Positions 45,800-55,037 of a DNA stretch of 64,000 nucleotides are shown piece by piece. The first letter of the stretch is position 1, and each line of letters begins with the position of its first letter. The position numbers were made by a program, and so were the translations under genes. Source of the DNA: Candidatus Alistipes stercoravium (GTDB lineage: Bacteria; Bacteroidota; Bacteroidia; Bacteroidales; Rikenellaceae); contig DWWQ01000040.1 in the NCBI GenBank assembly GCA_019119615.1, positions 17,287 through 81,286 of the forward strand, given 5' to 3'. The notes beneath the pieces are model-generated. The model did not search any database, was not told where the DNA came from, and was given only the letters and a program-made list of their open reading frames with translations.

Positions 45800-46882
45800 T
45801 TATTGCCATAAATGCGCATTGATTGTACGCACCTGCCCGCCCATTTGTGGATAGCAACGGACATCGAGTCCTGCCTCGCGCAGGGTGAGAGCGCCGCGGC
45901 AGCAAACGAAACAGTCGGGTTCGTAGAGGGCGAACACCACCCGGGCGAATCCGTGGCGCAGGATGAGCTGTGTGCAACTCTCCGGCTCGCTGGCCCGTTT
46001 CGAACAGGGTTCCATCGAGGTGAAGATCGCCGCTCCGCAGAGCGATGCTCCCGCCTCGAGCGCCTTGCGGATAGCCTCCTGCTCGGCATGGTGTGTTGCG
46101 GAACTTTCATGGGTGTAGCCTTTGAACAGCCGTCCGTCGGCGGTTTCGATTACGGCACCTACGCAATAGGAGGTGCGGCAGGGCGTGCAGCGGCGGCTCT
46201 CGTCGATGGCTTCCTGCAACCGCTTCATGTCGTTGGCCGTCGTATCCGGATGCAGGGTGTAGTGTGCAACCTCCATGCCATCGAGTCGTTCATTGCGGCA
46301 TAATGTCGTTGCGGGGGGTATGAACTGAAAGCGGGCTCCTCCCCGGCCGGTTCCGAGCCGCAGGTGCGGATTGACCGCCAGCCGCAGTTCGTCGGCCTGT
46401 CCTTCACGGAGGAACATACGGAGGATTTCGGCGCCTCCCTCGACCAGCAGGCGGCCGATGCCGCGCTTTTCGAGTTCGGTGATGACATAGGCTGCCGTGA
46501 GTTCTTCGCCGCTGCTTGAGAGAACGGTGGCATACGGCTGAAGATCGGGAAGTTCCTTCTGTGTGAATACGATCTTTTCAGCATCACCCTCCGTAAAGAA
46601 GCGCATCGCGGGATCGAGCCGTCCCGAGCGGGTCAGGACGACCTTCGTCAAATCGGCCGGAAGACCTTCGGCCACGCGTTGCCGGCGCATTCCGTCGTCG
46701 CGCAGCCGCAGGGCCGGGTTGTCCCGGCGCAGGGTTTCTGCTCCGACAAGGATTGCGTCGCACGAAGCCCGCAACCGCTGTACGGCCTCCCAGTCCGCTG
46801 CGGTCGAGATCATGAGCCGCTGCGGGGTGTTGTCATCCAGATAGCCGTCGGCCGTAACCGCGGCGGAGAGTATTACTCGCAT
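45800..46882 (-). CDS. Domain-swapped RibD-like reductase-deaminase
   Basis: 360 residues from ATG 46882. The N-terminal 215 residues are the RibD_C/dihydrofolate-reductase-like reductase (ILSAAVTADGYL, CDAILVGAETLRRDNPALRLR, LLVEGGAEIL). The C-terminal 140 are a cytidine-deaminase-like zinc domain with HAEQEA (zinc His and catalytic Glu) and EPCSKRASEPESC (zinc Cys pair). Canonical RibD (riboflavin synthesis) has the reverse order, deaminase then reductase, and a TPPC zinc motif. No other rib genes are near. It may be a riboflavin enzyme with permuted domains, or a related activity on another pyrimidine or nucleotide. It overlaps the metallophosphoesterase gene by 10 nt. Longer in-frame readings are N-terminal artefacts. 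Confidence 0.75.
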   Translation of the reverse strand: MRVILSAAVTADGYLDDNTPQRLMISTAADWEAVQRLRASCDAILVGAETLRRDNPALRLRDDGMRRQRVAEGLPADLTKVVLTRSGRLDPAMRFFTEGDAEKIVFTQKELPDLQPYATVLSSSGEELTAAYVITELEKRGIGRLLVEGGAEILRMFLREGQADELRLAVNPHLRLGTGRGGARFQFIPPATTLCRNERLDGMEVAHYTLHPDTTANDMKRLQEAIDESRRCTPCRTSYCVGAVIETADGRLFKGYTHESSATHHAEQEAIRKALEAGASLCGAAIFTSMEPCSKRASEPESCTQLILRHGFARVVFALYEPDCFVCCRGALTLREAGLDVRCYPQMGGQVRTINAHLWQ

Positions 46883-48030
46883 CGTTTCAGGGTGATGAGC
46901 GTGATTTCGGGACGGGCCCCGAGCCGCATGGGATAACCCACGCAGCCGATCCCGTCGTTGATATAGAGAACTTTTCCTTCGGAATCCTCGTAGCGGCCGC
47001 TCCACTCCTTGTAGAGCAGCGCTGCGGGCGACCATCCGCGGCCCCACAGACGGACCTTGCACTGCATGGCATGCACATGTCCCGAGAGGACCAGGTCGCC
47101 GTATCCGGCCGCCGTGATCTTCGGCCGGAGTTGCGGCACATGCACGAGTGTGAGGTTATACAGTCCGGTCGGTACTCCGGCAACGGCCCGGTCCAGTCCC
47201 GTGGCGGGAAGGTCCCGCTTGTGGCGCAGCAGGCGCAGTGCCGGATCGAACGAGAGACCCGTCAGCGAGATGCTGTCCCCGCCGCGATGCAGGTAGCATG
47301 TCTCGTCGTCCAGCACCTGCCAGCCCATTGCCCGCTGGCGGGCGATCACCTCGTGCAGATTCTCCTCCATCGGATGGTGCAGCGAATCCTTGATATAGGC
47401 TCCGATGTCGTGGTTGCCCGTTACGGAGTAGACCGGGGCTTTGATGCGGCCGAGCAGCCGTGCGGCCCGTTCGTCGAGTTCTTCGGCGCGGATATTGACC
47501 ATGTCGCCCGTAAAGACGACCCAGTCGGGGCGCAGGGCGTTGATCGAATCGACAAGTCGGGTCAGCTCCCGTTCCGGCCGGACGATCGTCCCGAGATGGA
47601 GGTCCGATAGCTGCACGATGCGAGCGCCGTCGAACGCCTTCGGGAGCCTTTCGGAGCAGACCTCCACACGGCTTATACGCAGCCGGGTGCGTCCCGCCGT
47701 GGCGCCGACAACCAGCAGTGCGGCGACCGCGGTTGCCAGGAATACTCCCGTACGGTGCCATCCGAAGAAGTTGAACGTATAATAGACCAGCCGGGTCAGC
47801 GCGGTGGCCATCCAGGCCCAGACCATCCACATCGAGGCCATGATGACCGGCGTGGTGTTGTCGCGGGAGAAAAATCCGAGCGCCATGACGGCAAACGGCA
47901 GCAGGTCGGTTGCCACGACCCAGGTGAGAAACAGCCGGGATTTCGGGGTTTTCGGACCGAGGCGCCGGTAGTGCAGCCAGTCGGCGGCGATGGCGGCGAG
48001 TCCGAGCAGGATGATCGATGCGAGAATCAT
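46873..48030 (-). CDS. Membrane-anchored metallophosphoesterase (YkuE-like)
   Basis: 385 residues. Three or four N-terminal TM helices (about 1-110) precede a calcineurin-like phosphoesterase domain with all metal-binding motifs: SDLHLG, FTGDMVN, TGNHD, and GHVHA near the end. Relatives such as LpxH or YkuE act on lipids or cell-envelope substrates, but this branch has no assigned substrate. It is the first of two minus-strand genes; the second is the domain-swapped deaminase/reductase. Confidence 0.9.
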   Translation of the reverse strand: MILASIILLGLAAIAADWLHYRRLGPKTPKSRLFLTWVVATDLLPFAVMALGFFSRDNTTPVIMASMWMVWAWMATALTRLVYYTFNFFGWHRTGVFLATAVAALLVVGATAGRTRLRISRVEVCSERLPKAFDGARIVQLSDLHLGTIVRPERELTRLVDSINALRPDWVVFTGDMVNIRAEELDERAARLLGRIKAPVYSVTGNHDIGAYIKDSLHHPMEENLHEVIARQRAMGWQVLDDETCYLHRGGDSISLTGLSFDPALRLLRHKRDLPATGLDRAVAGVPTGLYNLTLVHVPQLRPKITAAGYGDLVLSGHVHAMQCKVRLWGRGWSPAALLYKEWSGRYEDSEGKVLYINDGIGCVGYPMRLGARPEITLITLKRCE

Positions 48031-48152
48031 GTCTTGAAATAAGGGATTCTACGGCAAAGGTAGTAAAATCCCGGAATCCTGCCTCCATTCCTTTGGCATA
48101 TAACTTGCGAAAATGCCTTCGGGCGGAGCCTTTTCCGTCGCAAAATACGATA

Positions 48153-49517
48153 ATGGATTTTATGGCAACATTTGGATCTCGGGCCGCAGCATGGCTGCTG
48201 GCGGCTGCAGTCGCCGTTCCGTGGACGGCGTATTCATCCGGCGGAACGTCCGCCGGCTCCACGACCGAAACCTGCCTTTCGTCGGAGGCCGCGTCGTCCC
48301 ACAAGCACAAACACAAGCATCCGTCGAAGCACGGGCACGGTTCGGAATCGGCCGAAGAGGCGGCCCGCCGCGACCATCTGGAGACGCACCGCTGCGGTTT
48401 CCAGCAAACCGACGCACCGCAGCTGGTCTGGGCCTCGAAGGAAAACCGTTTCTCGCTTTCGTTCGGCGGCTTCGTGGCCCTGCGTGCGGCCTATGATCTG
48501 GGCGGCATCGTCGAGAATGCCGATTTCGTAACCTACGACATTCCCGTCTCCGGAAACTACGCCACACGTCAGCAGTTCATGCTGGACGCCTCCACTTCGC
48601 GCCTTTATGTGAAGGCGATCGCCCATACGGAGCATCTGGGACGCGTGGTGATCTACGTCGATGGCGATTTCCGCGGCGGGGCCGCCGCAGACTACATGCC
48701 CGGGCTCCGCTCGGCCTACATCTCTTTCCTGGGCCTGACCTTCGGCCGCGACGTTACGACCTTCTGCGACCTCGGGGCCTCCCCCACGACCATCGATTTC
48801 CAGGGTCCGAACGCCTATAACTTCAACTTCGCCACCCTGATCCGTTACGAACGCTGCTTTGCCGACCGGCACCTCGCGTTCGGTGTGGCGGCCGAGATGC
48901 CCGTTGTGAACGGCACCTACGGCGAACAGTATGCGGCGATTCCCCAGCGGGTCCCCGACATCCCCCTCTATTTCCAGTACGCCTGGGGTGCCGACCGTTC
49001 GAGCCACATCCGGGCTTCGGCCGTCCTGCGCGACATGTACCTGCACGACCTCACGCGCGACAGCAATACGTCGCTGCTGGGCTGGGGTGTCCAGTTCAGC
49101 GGTACGATCCGCTGCTGCAGCGTCCTTCGTCTGTTCATGAACGGCGTTTACGGCAAGGGGATCACTCCCTACATTCAGGATCTGACCGGCTCGGGGCTCG
49201 ACTTTACGCCCGATCCGCGCGATGCGGCGCATATCCAGACCATGCCGATGTGGGGCTGGCAGGCCGCCGCGCAGTTCAACCTTACGCCCCGCCTTTTCCT
49301 TTCGGGCGGCTATTCGACCGTCCGCGTGCAGCGCAGCCACGGATTCTATGCCGAAGATCAGTATAAACGCGGCAATTACGCCTTCGGCAATATTTTCTAC
49401 ACGTTGGCTCCGCATTGCAAGATTGCCGGAGAGTATCTCTACGGGTCGCGCCGCGACATGTCCGACGCTTCGGGGCATGCCCACCGCATCAACCTGATGA
49501 TCCAGTACAGTTTCTGA
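48153..49517 (+). CDS. DcaP-like outer-membrane porin
   Basis: 455 residues from ATG 48153 (ATG 48162 is an alternative). After the signal peptide (WLLAAAVAVPWTAYS) comes a disordered segment with a His/Lys run (SHKHKHKHPSKHGHG), then about 360 residues of alternating strands ending in the Phe-terminated QYSF needed for insertion by the BAM complex. The strand spacing and segments such as FSLSFGGFVALRAAYDLGG and GLRSAYISFLGLTFGRDVTTFCD match the DcaP porin family. A trimeric diffusion porin for small anions or dicarboxylates is known for relatives; the substrate here is unknown. Confidence 0.8.
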   Translation: MDFMATFGSRAAAWLLAAAVAVPWTAYSSGGTSAGSTTETCLSSEAASSHKHKHKHPSKHGHGSESAEEAARRDHLETHRCGFQQTDAPQLVWASKENRFSLSFGGFVALRAAYDLGGIVENADFVTYDIPVSGNYATRQQFMLDASTSRLYVKAIAHTEHLGRVVIYVDGDFRGGAAADYMPGLRSAYISFLGLTFGRDVTTFCDLGASPTTIDFQGPNAYNFNFATLIRYERCFADRHLAFGVAAEMPVVNGTYGEQYAAIPQRVPDIPLYFQYAWGADRSSHIRASAVLRDMYLHDLTRDSNTSLLGWGVQFSGTIRCCSVLRLFMNGVYGKGITPYIQDLTGSGLDFTPDPRDAAHIQTMPMWGWQAAAQFNLTPRLFLSGGYSTVRVQRSHGFYAEDQYKRGNYAFGNIFYTLAPHCKIAGEYLYGSRRDMSDASGHAHRINLMIQYSF

Positions 49518-49538
49518 TTCCGACGGGGGTGGAATTTT

Positions 49539-49570
49539 TCGGGCGGTTCGGCGACGGATCGCCCGATTTT
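49539..49570 (+). terminator. Weak terminator after the porin gene
   Basis: TCGGGCG (49539-49545) pairs with CGCCCGA (49560-49566), 14-nt loop, then four T. A short stem and T run make it weak. Confidence 0.45.
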
Positions 49571-49572
49571 CG

Positions 49573-49580
49573 TATCTTTG
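49573..49580 (+). promoter_or_regulatory. Putative -7 box for the DUF4491 gene
   Basis: TATCTTTG, 32 nt before the start codon, immediately after the porin terminator. Confidence 0.5.
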
Positions 49581-49611
49581 TTCCGCCGGTGCGGTTTTAC
49601 AAGTGCATATT

Positions 49612-49920
49612 ATGATGGAATTTCTGACTCAACATAACCTGACGGGGTTGGTAATCGGTTTGGGAACCTTCGTGATCATCGGCCTGTTCCATCCGCTGGT
49701 CATCAAGGGCGAATATTACTTCGGAGTCCGGATCTGGTGGATTTTCCTGCTGATGGGGCTCGGAACGATCGTCGCCTCGGTGCTTGTCCGCCACCTGTTG
49801 TGGTCCACGCTGCTGGCCGTCTGGGGCGCCTCGTCGCTGTGGAGCATCGGTGAACTGTTCGAACAGCGCAAGCGCGTGGCCCGCGGCTGGTTCCCGCGCA
49901 ATCCGAAGCGCCGCAACTGA
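49612..49920 (+). CDS. Small membrane protein of the DUF4491 family
   Basis: 102 residues from the first of two adjacent ATG codons (49612). Three TM helices (LTGLVIGLGTFVIIGLFHPLVI, WWIFLLMGLGTIVASVLV, LLWSTLLAVWGASSLWSIGELF), then a basic tail (RGWFPRNPKRRN). Members are common in Bacteroidetes and Firmicutes with no known function. A CapA-like gene follows after 27 nt. Confidence 0.85.
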   Translation: MMEFLTQHNLTGLVIGLGTFVIIGLFHPLVIKGEYYFGVRIWWIFLLMGLGTIVASVLVRHLLWSTLLAVWGASSLWSIGELFEQRKRVARGWFPRNPKRRN

Positions 49921-49947
49921 CCTTATATATAAACTGCCGACCCTGTG

Positions 49948-51000
49948 ATGTTGCTGCGAATCCGAAATAGCCTCCTTTCCCTGCTGCTGCTCTCGGCGGC
50001 CTGCTGTGTGCCGGCGGGAGGGCCTCCGCCGAAGGTGTTCCGCATGCCTCCGCCGCAGCGCGTGCGCCTGTTTTTCGGCGGCGACGTGATGCAGCACCTT
50101 CCGCAGGTCGAGGCGGCCCGCCGCGGCGACGGTTTCGACTATACGCCGGTTTTTGCGGCCCTCGCACCCCGCATGCGGGCGGCCGATCTCGCGGTGGTCA
50201 ATCTCGAAACGACGCTGACGGCGCGGGACCGTTATACGGGCTATCCGATGTTCCGCTCGCCGGTGGCGCTGGCCGATGCGCTGCGTGCCGCGGGGGTCGA
50301 TGTCGCCGTGCTGGCCAACAACCACTGCTGCGACGGCGGAGCGGAGGGAATCCGCACGACGATCCGCGAACTGGACCGTTGCGGCATCCGCCATACGGGT
50401 GTTTTTGCCGACAGCGCCGACTATCGGCGGAACCATCCCCTGCTGCTCGAACACGGCGGCGTGCGCATCGCCCTGCTCAATTATACCTATGGTACGAACG
50501 GCCTGCCGGTACCTGCCGGTACGCTGGTCAATCGGATCGATACGGTGCGGATGGCCGCGGATCTTGCCGCGGCGCGTTCGGCAGCCGATTTCGTCGTGGC
50601 CTTCATGCATTGGGGCAATGAGTACGAGCGGCGCGAGCATCCGCAGCAGCGACGCCTGGCCGCCTTCCTCCGCCGCCACGGCGCCGATGTCATCGTGGGC
50701 AGCCACCCGCATGTGGTGCAGCCGTGGCGGGCCGATTCGACCCAGGTGGTGCTCTATTCGCTCGGAAATCTCGTCTCGAACCAGCGCCGCCGCTATACGG
50801 ACGGCGGTCTGGTGGCGCAGGTCGAGGCGTCGCGCCATTCGGACGGACGGATGACCTACCGGCTCGAGACCGCTCCGGTGTGGGTCTCCCTGCCCGGCTA
50901 CCGCATCCTGCCTCCCGAGGCGGCTGCGGCTCCGCGCGATTCGGCGGCCCGCGCGCTCTTCTGCCGCGACCTCCGGGAGCTGACGCAATCCGGCCTATAG
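49948..51000 (+). CDS. CapA/PgsA-like metallophosphatase-fold lipoprotein
   Basis: 350 residues, with ATG 49948 chosen over a GTG three bases earlier. A lipoprotein-like signal (LLSLLLLSAACC) precedes a CapA domain: FFGGDVMQHL, NLETTL, LANNHCCDGG, FMHWGNEYE and GSHPHVVQP carry the conserved acidic and His residues of this calcineurin-like fold. Relatives take part in poly-gamma-glutamate or capsule biosynthesis, but no capsule genes are near, so the role is open. Confidence 0.85.
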   Translation: MLLRIRNSLLSLLLLSAACCVPAGGPPPKVFRMPPPQRVRLFFGGDVMQHLPQVEAARRGDGFDYTPVFAALAPRMRAADLAVVNLETTLTARDRYTGYPMFRSPVALADALRAAGVDVAVLANNHCCDGGAEGIRTTIRELDRCGIRHTGVFADSADYRRNHPLLLEHGGVRIALLNYTYGTNGLPVPAGTLVNRIDTVRMAADLAAARSAADFVVAFMHWGNEYERREHPQQRRLAAFLRRHGADVIVGSHPHVVQPWRADSTQVVLYSLGNLVSNQRRRYTDGGLVAQVEASRHSDGRMTYRLETAPVWVSLPGYRILPPEAAAAPRDSAARALFCRDLRELTQSGL

Positions 51001-51040
51001 GTATGGCAAATAGCCCTATCAAAACTTCCGATGGCGAATA

Positions 51041-51074
51041 TTTGCACGAGTCCTCGGAATTTTTCTATCTTTGC
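51041..51074 (+). promoter_or_regulatory. Promoter of the rubrerythrin gene
   Basis: TTTG (51041-51044), 21 nt, TATCTTTGC (51066-51074): good Bacteroidetes promoter, 30 nt before the start. Confidence 0.7.
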
Positions 51075-51104
51075 TTCAGAAACACACCAAATACATTAAA
51101 CCAT

Positions 51105-51683
51105 ATGGAAAAGAGCATCAAAGGTACACGCACCGAGCAGAATCTGCTGAAGGCATTTGCCGGTGAGAGTCAGGCACGCAGCCGTTACGTCTTCTTCTCG
51201 AGCAAGGCCAAGAAGGAGGGTTACGAACAGATCGCCGGCGTCTTCGCCGAGACGGCCGAGCAGGAGAAGGAGCACGCCGAGCGTTTCTTCAAGTTCCTCG
51301 AGGGCGGCATGGTCGAGATCACGGCCAGCTATCCCGCCGGCAAGATCGGCACGACGCAGGAGAACCTGCTTGCTGCTGCCAAGGGTGAGAATGAGGAGTG
51401 GGACGTGCTCTATCCCGAGTTTGCGCGCGTAGCCGACGAGGAGGGCTTCCCCGAGATCGCTGCAGCGTTCCGCATGATCTCGATCGTCGAGGCCGAGCAC
51501 GAGCGCCGCTACTTGAAGCTGTTGAGCCGCCTGACGGACGGCAATTTCTTCAAGCGCGACGGCAAGATCTGGTGGCAGTGCCGCAACTGCGGTTTCATCA
51601 TCGAGGCCGAGCAGGCTCCGGCGATGTGCCCCGCCTGCAAGCACCCCCAGGCTTACTTCGAGCCCAAGAAGGAGAACTATTGA
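51105..51683 (+). CDS. rbr: Rubrerythrin
   Basis: A non-haem di-iron peroxidase for oxidative stress in anaerobes. 192 residues: the ferritin-like four-helix domain with the di-iron ligand segments AFAGESQARSRY, EQEKEHAERFF and SIVEAEHERRYL, and a C-terminal rubredoxin-like FeS4 site (CRNCG ... CPACKH). Full length. Monocistronic, with a strong promoter and a terminator. Confidence 0.96.
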   Translation: MEKSIKGTRTEQNLLKAFAGESQARSRYVFFSSKAKKEGYEQIAGVFAETAEQEKEHAERFFKFLEGGMVEITASYPAGKIGTTQENLLAAAKGENEEWDVLYPEFARVADEEGFPEIAAAFRMISIVEAEHERRYLKLLSRLTDGNFFKRDGKIWWQCRNCGFIIEAEQAPAMCPACKHPQAYFEPKKENY

Positions 51684-51705
51684 TCCCCTTCCCGCGGCGG
51701 ATACG

Positions 51706-51737
51706 GTCCCGCTTCCCGCAAGGGAGGCGGGACTTTT
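51706..51737 (+). terminator. Terminator after rubrerythrin
   Basis: GTCCCGC (51706-51712) pairs with GCGGGAC (51727-51733), inner CCC/GGG pairs, then TTTTGTTT. Confidence 0.8.
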
Positions 51738-51805
51738 GTTTCCGGCCCCGGGAGTTGCGATGCAAATATTCGTCGGCGTACGGGGCGAAATCCGGAAAAT
51801 CTGCG

Positions 51806-51814
51806 TATCTTTGC
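51806..51814 (+). promoter_or_regulatory. Putative -7 box for ettA
   Basis: TATCTTTGC, 30 nt before the ettA start. No clear -33. Confidence 0.5.
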
Positions 51815-51844
51815 AAAAATCCGAACCTACATTCTGAAAAACAT

Positions 51845-53518
51845 ATGGCAGACGAAAAAATCATCTTTTCGATGGTCGGTGTGAGCAAGACCTTCACCAA
51901 CCAGAAACGGGTGTTGAACAACATCTACCTTTCGTTCTTCTACGGCGCGAAGATCGGCATCATCGGTCTGAACGGCGCGGGTAAATCGACGCTGATGAAG
52001 ATCATTGCCGGCATCGACAAGAACTACGAGGGCGAGGTGGTCTTCTCGCCGGGCTATACGGTGGGCTATCTCGAGCAGGAACCCAAACTCGACGACTCGA
52101 AAACCGTAAAGGAGGTGGTCGAGGAGGGCTGCGCCGCGACGGTGGCCCTGCTGAAGGAGTACGAGGAGATCAACATGAAGCTCTGCGAGCCGATGTCGGA
52201 CGACGAGATGGCTCGGCTCATCGAGCGTCAGGGCGAACTTTACGAAAAGATCGACCACTGCAATGGCTGGGAGCTGGATAGCGTGCTCGAACGGGCGATG
52301 GACGCCCTGCGGTGTCCCGATCCGGACCAGTCGGTGAAGGTGCTCTCGGGCGGTGAGCGGCGCCGCGTGGCGCTGTGCCGGCTGTTGCTCCAGCAGCCCG
52401 ACGTGCTGCTGCTGGACGAGCCTACGAACCACCTCGATGCCGAGTCGATCGACTGGCTCGAACAGCACCTGCAGCAATACAAGGGTACGGTGATCGCCGT
52501 AACGCACGACCGTTACTTCCTGGACAACGTTGCCGGATGGATCCTCGAGCTGGACCGCGGCGAGGGCATTCCCTGGAAGGGCAACTACTCGGGCTGGCTC
52601 GAGCAGAAGACCAAGCGCATGGCCATGGAGGAGAAGCAGGAGTCGAAGCGCCGCAAGACCCTCGAACGCGAGCTGGAGTGGGTGCGCATGTCGCCTTCGG
52701 GCCGTCATGCCAAGTCGAAGGCGCGTCTTTCGGCCTATGACAAGCTGATGAACGAGGATACGAAACAGAAGGAGGAGAAGCTCGAGATCTTCATCCCGAA
52801 CGGACCGCGTCTGGGCGACGTGGTGATCGAGGCGCACGACGTCTCGAAAGCCTTCGGCGACCGGGTGCTTTACGAGCATCTGGAGTTCTCGCTGCCGCCG
52901 GCCGGCATCGTGGGTGTCATCGGCCCCAACGGTACGGGCAAGACGACCCTCTTCCGCATGATTATGGGCCTCGAGCAGCCTACGAGCGGATCGTTCCGCG
53001 TGGGTCCCACGGTGAAGCTGGCCTATGTCGATCAGCAGCACAAGTCGATCGATCCCGAGAAGTCGGTCTTCGAGGTGATCTCGGGCGGTGCGGACCTCAT
53101 CACGCTGGGCAACCGTCAGATCAATGCCCGTGCCTATGTCGCCCGCTTCAACTTCTCGGGCGCCGATCAGGAGAAGAAGTGCGGCATGCTGTCGGGCGGT
53201 GAGCGCAACCGCCTCCACCTGGCCCTCGCGCTCAAGGAGGAGGGCAACGTGTTGCTGCTCGACGAGCCGACGAACGACATCGACGTCAATACGCTGCGTG
53301 CGTTGGAGGAGGGCCTCGAGAACTTCGCGGGCTGCGCCGTCGTCATCTCCCACGACCGCTGGTTCTTGGACCGTATCGCCACGCACATCCTCTCGTTCGA
53401 GGGCGACTCGAAGGTGGTCTTTTACGAAGGCTCCTACTCCGAGTACGAGGCGTGGAAGCGCGCCCAGGGCGAGGATACGACGCCCCACCGCGTGAAGTAC
53501 AAGAAACTGATGGAATAA
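51845..53518 (+). CDS. ettA: Energy-dependent translational throttle protein (ABC-F)
   Basis: 557 residues with two ABC domains: Walker A GLNGAGKS and GPNGTGKT, signatures LSGGERRR and LSGGERNR, Walker B DVLLLDEPTNHLDAES and NVLLLDEPTNDIDVNT. Between them lies the linker (KTKRMAMEEKQESKRRKTLERELEWVRMSP) and in domain 1 the arm (GWELDSVLERAMDAL). It has no membrane part. ABC-F proteins act in the ribosomal E site; EttA is known to gate translation by the ATP/ADP ratio. The short reading upstream (from 51398) overlaps rubrerythrin and is not used. Confidence 0.96.
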   Translation: MADEKIIFSMVGVSKTFTNQKRVLNNIYLSFFYGAKIGIIGLNGAGKSTLMKIIAGIDKNYEGEVVFSPGYTVGYLEQEPKLDDSKTVKEVVEEGCAATVALLKEYEEINMKLCEPMSDDEMARLIERQGELYEKIDHCNGWELDSVLERAMDALRCPDPDQSVKVLSGGERRRVALCRLLLQQPDVLLLDEPTNHLDAESIDWLEQHLQQYKGTVIAVTHDRYFLDNVAGWILELDRGEGIPWKGNYSGWLEQKTKRMAMEEKQESKRRKTLERELEWVRMSPSGRHAKSKARLSAYDKLMNEDTKQKEEKLEIFIPNGPRLGDVVIEAHDVSKAFGDRVLYEHLEFSLPPAGIVGVIGPNGTGKTTLFRMIMGLEQPTSGSFRVGPTVKLAYVDQQHKSIDPEKSVFEVISGGADLITLGNRQINARAYVARFNFSGADQEKKCGMLSGGERNRLHLALALKEEGNVLLLDEPTNDIDVNTLRALEEGLENFAGCAVVISHDRWFLDRIATHILSFEGDSKVVFYEGSYSEYEAWKRAQGEDTTPHRVKYKKLME

Positions 53519-53587
53519 AGGATATCCGCCGCAGCGGCGCCGTCGGACGGCGGCAGCCCGGCGCGGTATGAAAACTCTTCGACAACA

Positions 53588-54931
53588 ATGGCACAGAAAC
53601 CTTCGATCCCCAAGGGTACGCGCGACTTCTCCCCCGTGGAGATGATGCGCCGCAACTATATTTTCGATACGATCCGCCGGGTCTTCCGCACCTACGGCTA
53701 CGCGCCGCTCGAGACGCCCGCCATGGAGAACCTCTCGACGCTGCTGGGCAAGTATGGCGACGAGGGCGACAAGCTCCTCTTCAAGATTCTCAATTCGGGC
53801 GACTACGCCTCGGGCCTTTCGGACGAGGAGGTGCGCCAGGCCTCGAAGATCAGCGAAAAGGGCCTTCGCTACGACCTGACGGTCCCCTTCGCCCGCTATG
53901 TCGTGCAGCACCAGAGCGAGCTGACCTTCCCCTTCAAGCGCTACCAGATGCAGCCCGTATGGCGTGCCGACCGTCCGCAGAAGGGACGCTACCGCGAGTT
54001 CTACCAGTGCGACGTCGATGTTATCGGCACGCGGTCGCTGCTGTGCGAGGTGGAACTCGTGGAGATCGTCGAGCGGGTTTTCGGGGCGCTGGGCATCCGC
54101 GTGGCGCTGAAGATGAACAACCGCAAGATCCTCTACGGCATTGCCGAGGCGATCGGACATGCCGACAAGATGATGGACATCACGGTGGCGATCGACAAGC
54201 TCGAGAAGATCGGTCTGGAGAACGTGAAGGCCGAGCTGCTGGAGCGCGGATTGACGCCGGAGGCTGTCGAACGGCTTCAGCCGATTCTTGAGTTGAGTGG
54301 CGACAACTCCTCGAAACTCGCGCAGTTGCGCGAAATGTTGGCCGCATCGGAAACAGGCCTTCGGGGCATCGAGGAGATGCAGACTATTTTCGATACGGTC
54401 GCCGGACTGGGCCTTGCGCTTCCGGTTGAACTCGACCTCTCGCTGGCCCGCGGCCTGAATTACTATACCGGGGCGATTTTCGAGGTCAAGGCGCTGGATT
54501 TCGCCATCGGCTCGATCTGCGGCGGAGGACGCTACGACGATTTGACGGGCATCTTCGGCATGCCGGGCATGTCGGGTGTCGGCATTTCGTTCGGCGCCGA
54601 CCGCATCTACGACGTCATGACGGGCCTCGACCTCTTCCCGGCCGAGGTGAGCTGCACGACGCGCGTATTGTTCGTCAATCTGGGCGCTGCCGAGCAGGCT
54701 GCCGCCCTGCCGCTGCTGCGCGCCGTGCGCAACGCGGGCCTCTCGGCCGAGATCTACCCCGATGCGGTCAAGATGAAGAAACAGATGGAGTATGCCAACC
54801 GCCGCGGCATCCCGATGGTGGTGATCGTCGGCTCGGAGGAGCTGGCGGCAGGTGTCGCCACGGTCAAGGACATGCTCTCGGGCGATCAGCGCCAGGTTCC
54901 CTTTGCGGAGCTTGCCGCAGCCCTTCAATAG
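53588..54931 (+). CDS. hisS: Histidine-tRNA ligase
   Basis: 447 residues. Class II motif 1 is around [26 protein letters not shown], motif 2 around [27 protein letters not shown], the histidine-specific motif is ARGLNYYTG, and motif 3 GGGRYD ... [13 protein letters not shown]. The C-terminal anticodon-binding domain runs from about residue 355. 69 nt after ettA; no terminator between, so possibly co-transcribed. Confidence 0.98.
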   Translation: MAQKPSIPKGTRDFSPVEMMRRNYIFDTIRRVFRTYGYAPLETPAMENLSTLLGKYGDEGDKLLFKILNSGDYASGLSDEEVRQASKISEKGLRYDLTVPFARYVVQHQSELTFPFKRYQMQPVWRADRPQKGRYREFYQCDVDVIGTRSLLCEVELVEIVERVFGALGIRVALKMNNRKILYGIAEAIGHADKMMDITVAIDKLEKIGLENVKAELLERGLTPEAVERLQPILELSGDNSSKLAQLREMLAASETGLRGIEEMQTIFDTVAGLGLALPVELDLSLARGLNYYTGAIFEVKALDFAIGSICGGGRYDDLTGIFGMPGMSGVGISFGADRIYDVMTGLDLFPAEVSCTTRVLFVNLGAAEQAAALPLLRAVRNAGLSAEIYPDAVKMKKQMEYANRRGIPMVVIVGSEELAAGVATVKDMLSGDQRQVPFAELAAALQ

Positions 54932-54958
54932 ACGGCCGCCTGTCGCGGAATGATATCG

Positions 54959-54996
54959 GGTGTCGGATGCAGGCGTCTGTGTCCGACACCGGTGTC
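54959..54996 (+). repeat. Compound palindrome between hisS and the S41 protease gene
   Basis: GGTGTCGGA (54959-54967) pairs with TCCGACACC (54982-54990), and the right arm continues into a second palindrome GACACCGGTGTC (54985-54996). Three GGTGTC units alternate in orientation. There is no T run, so it is more likely a protein-binding site or processing hairpin than a terminator. Confidence 0.4.
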
Positions 54997-55037
54997 TTCC
55001 GACGTGAGCTTCCGGGACCTTAAAAACGATTTTTATC

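Noticed and set aside
54950..55000. Terminator after hisS
   Set aside because: The compound palindrome has no T run on either strand, so it is listed as a repeat, not a terminator.
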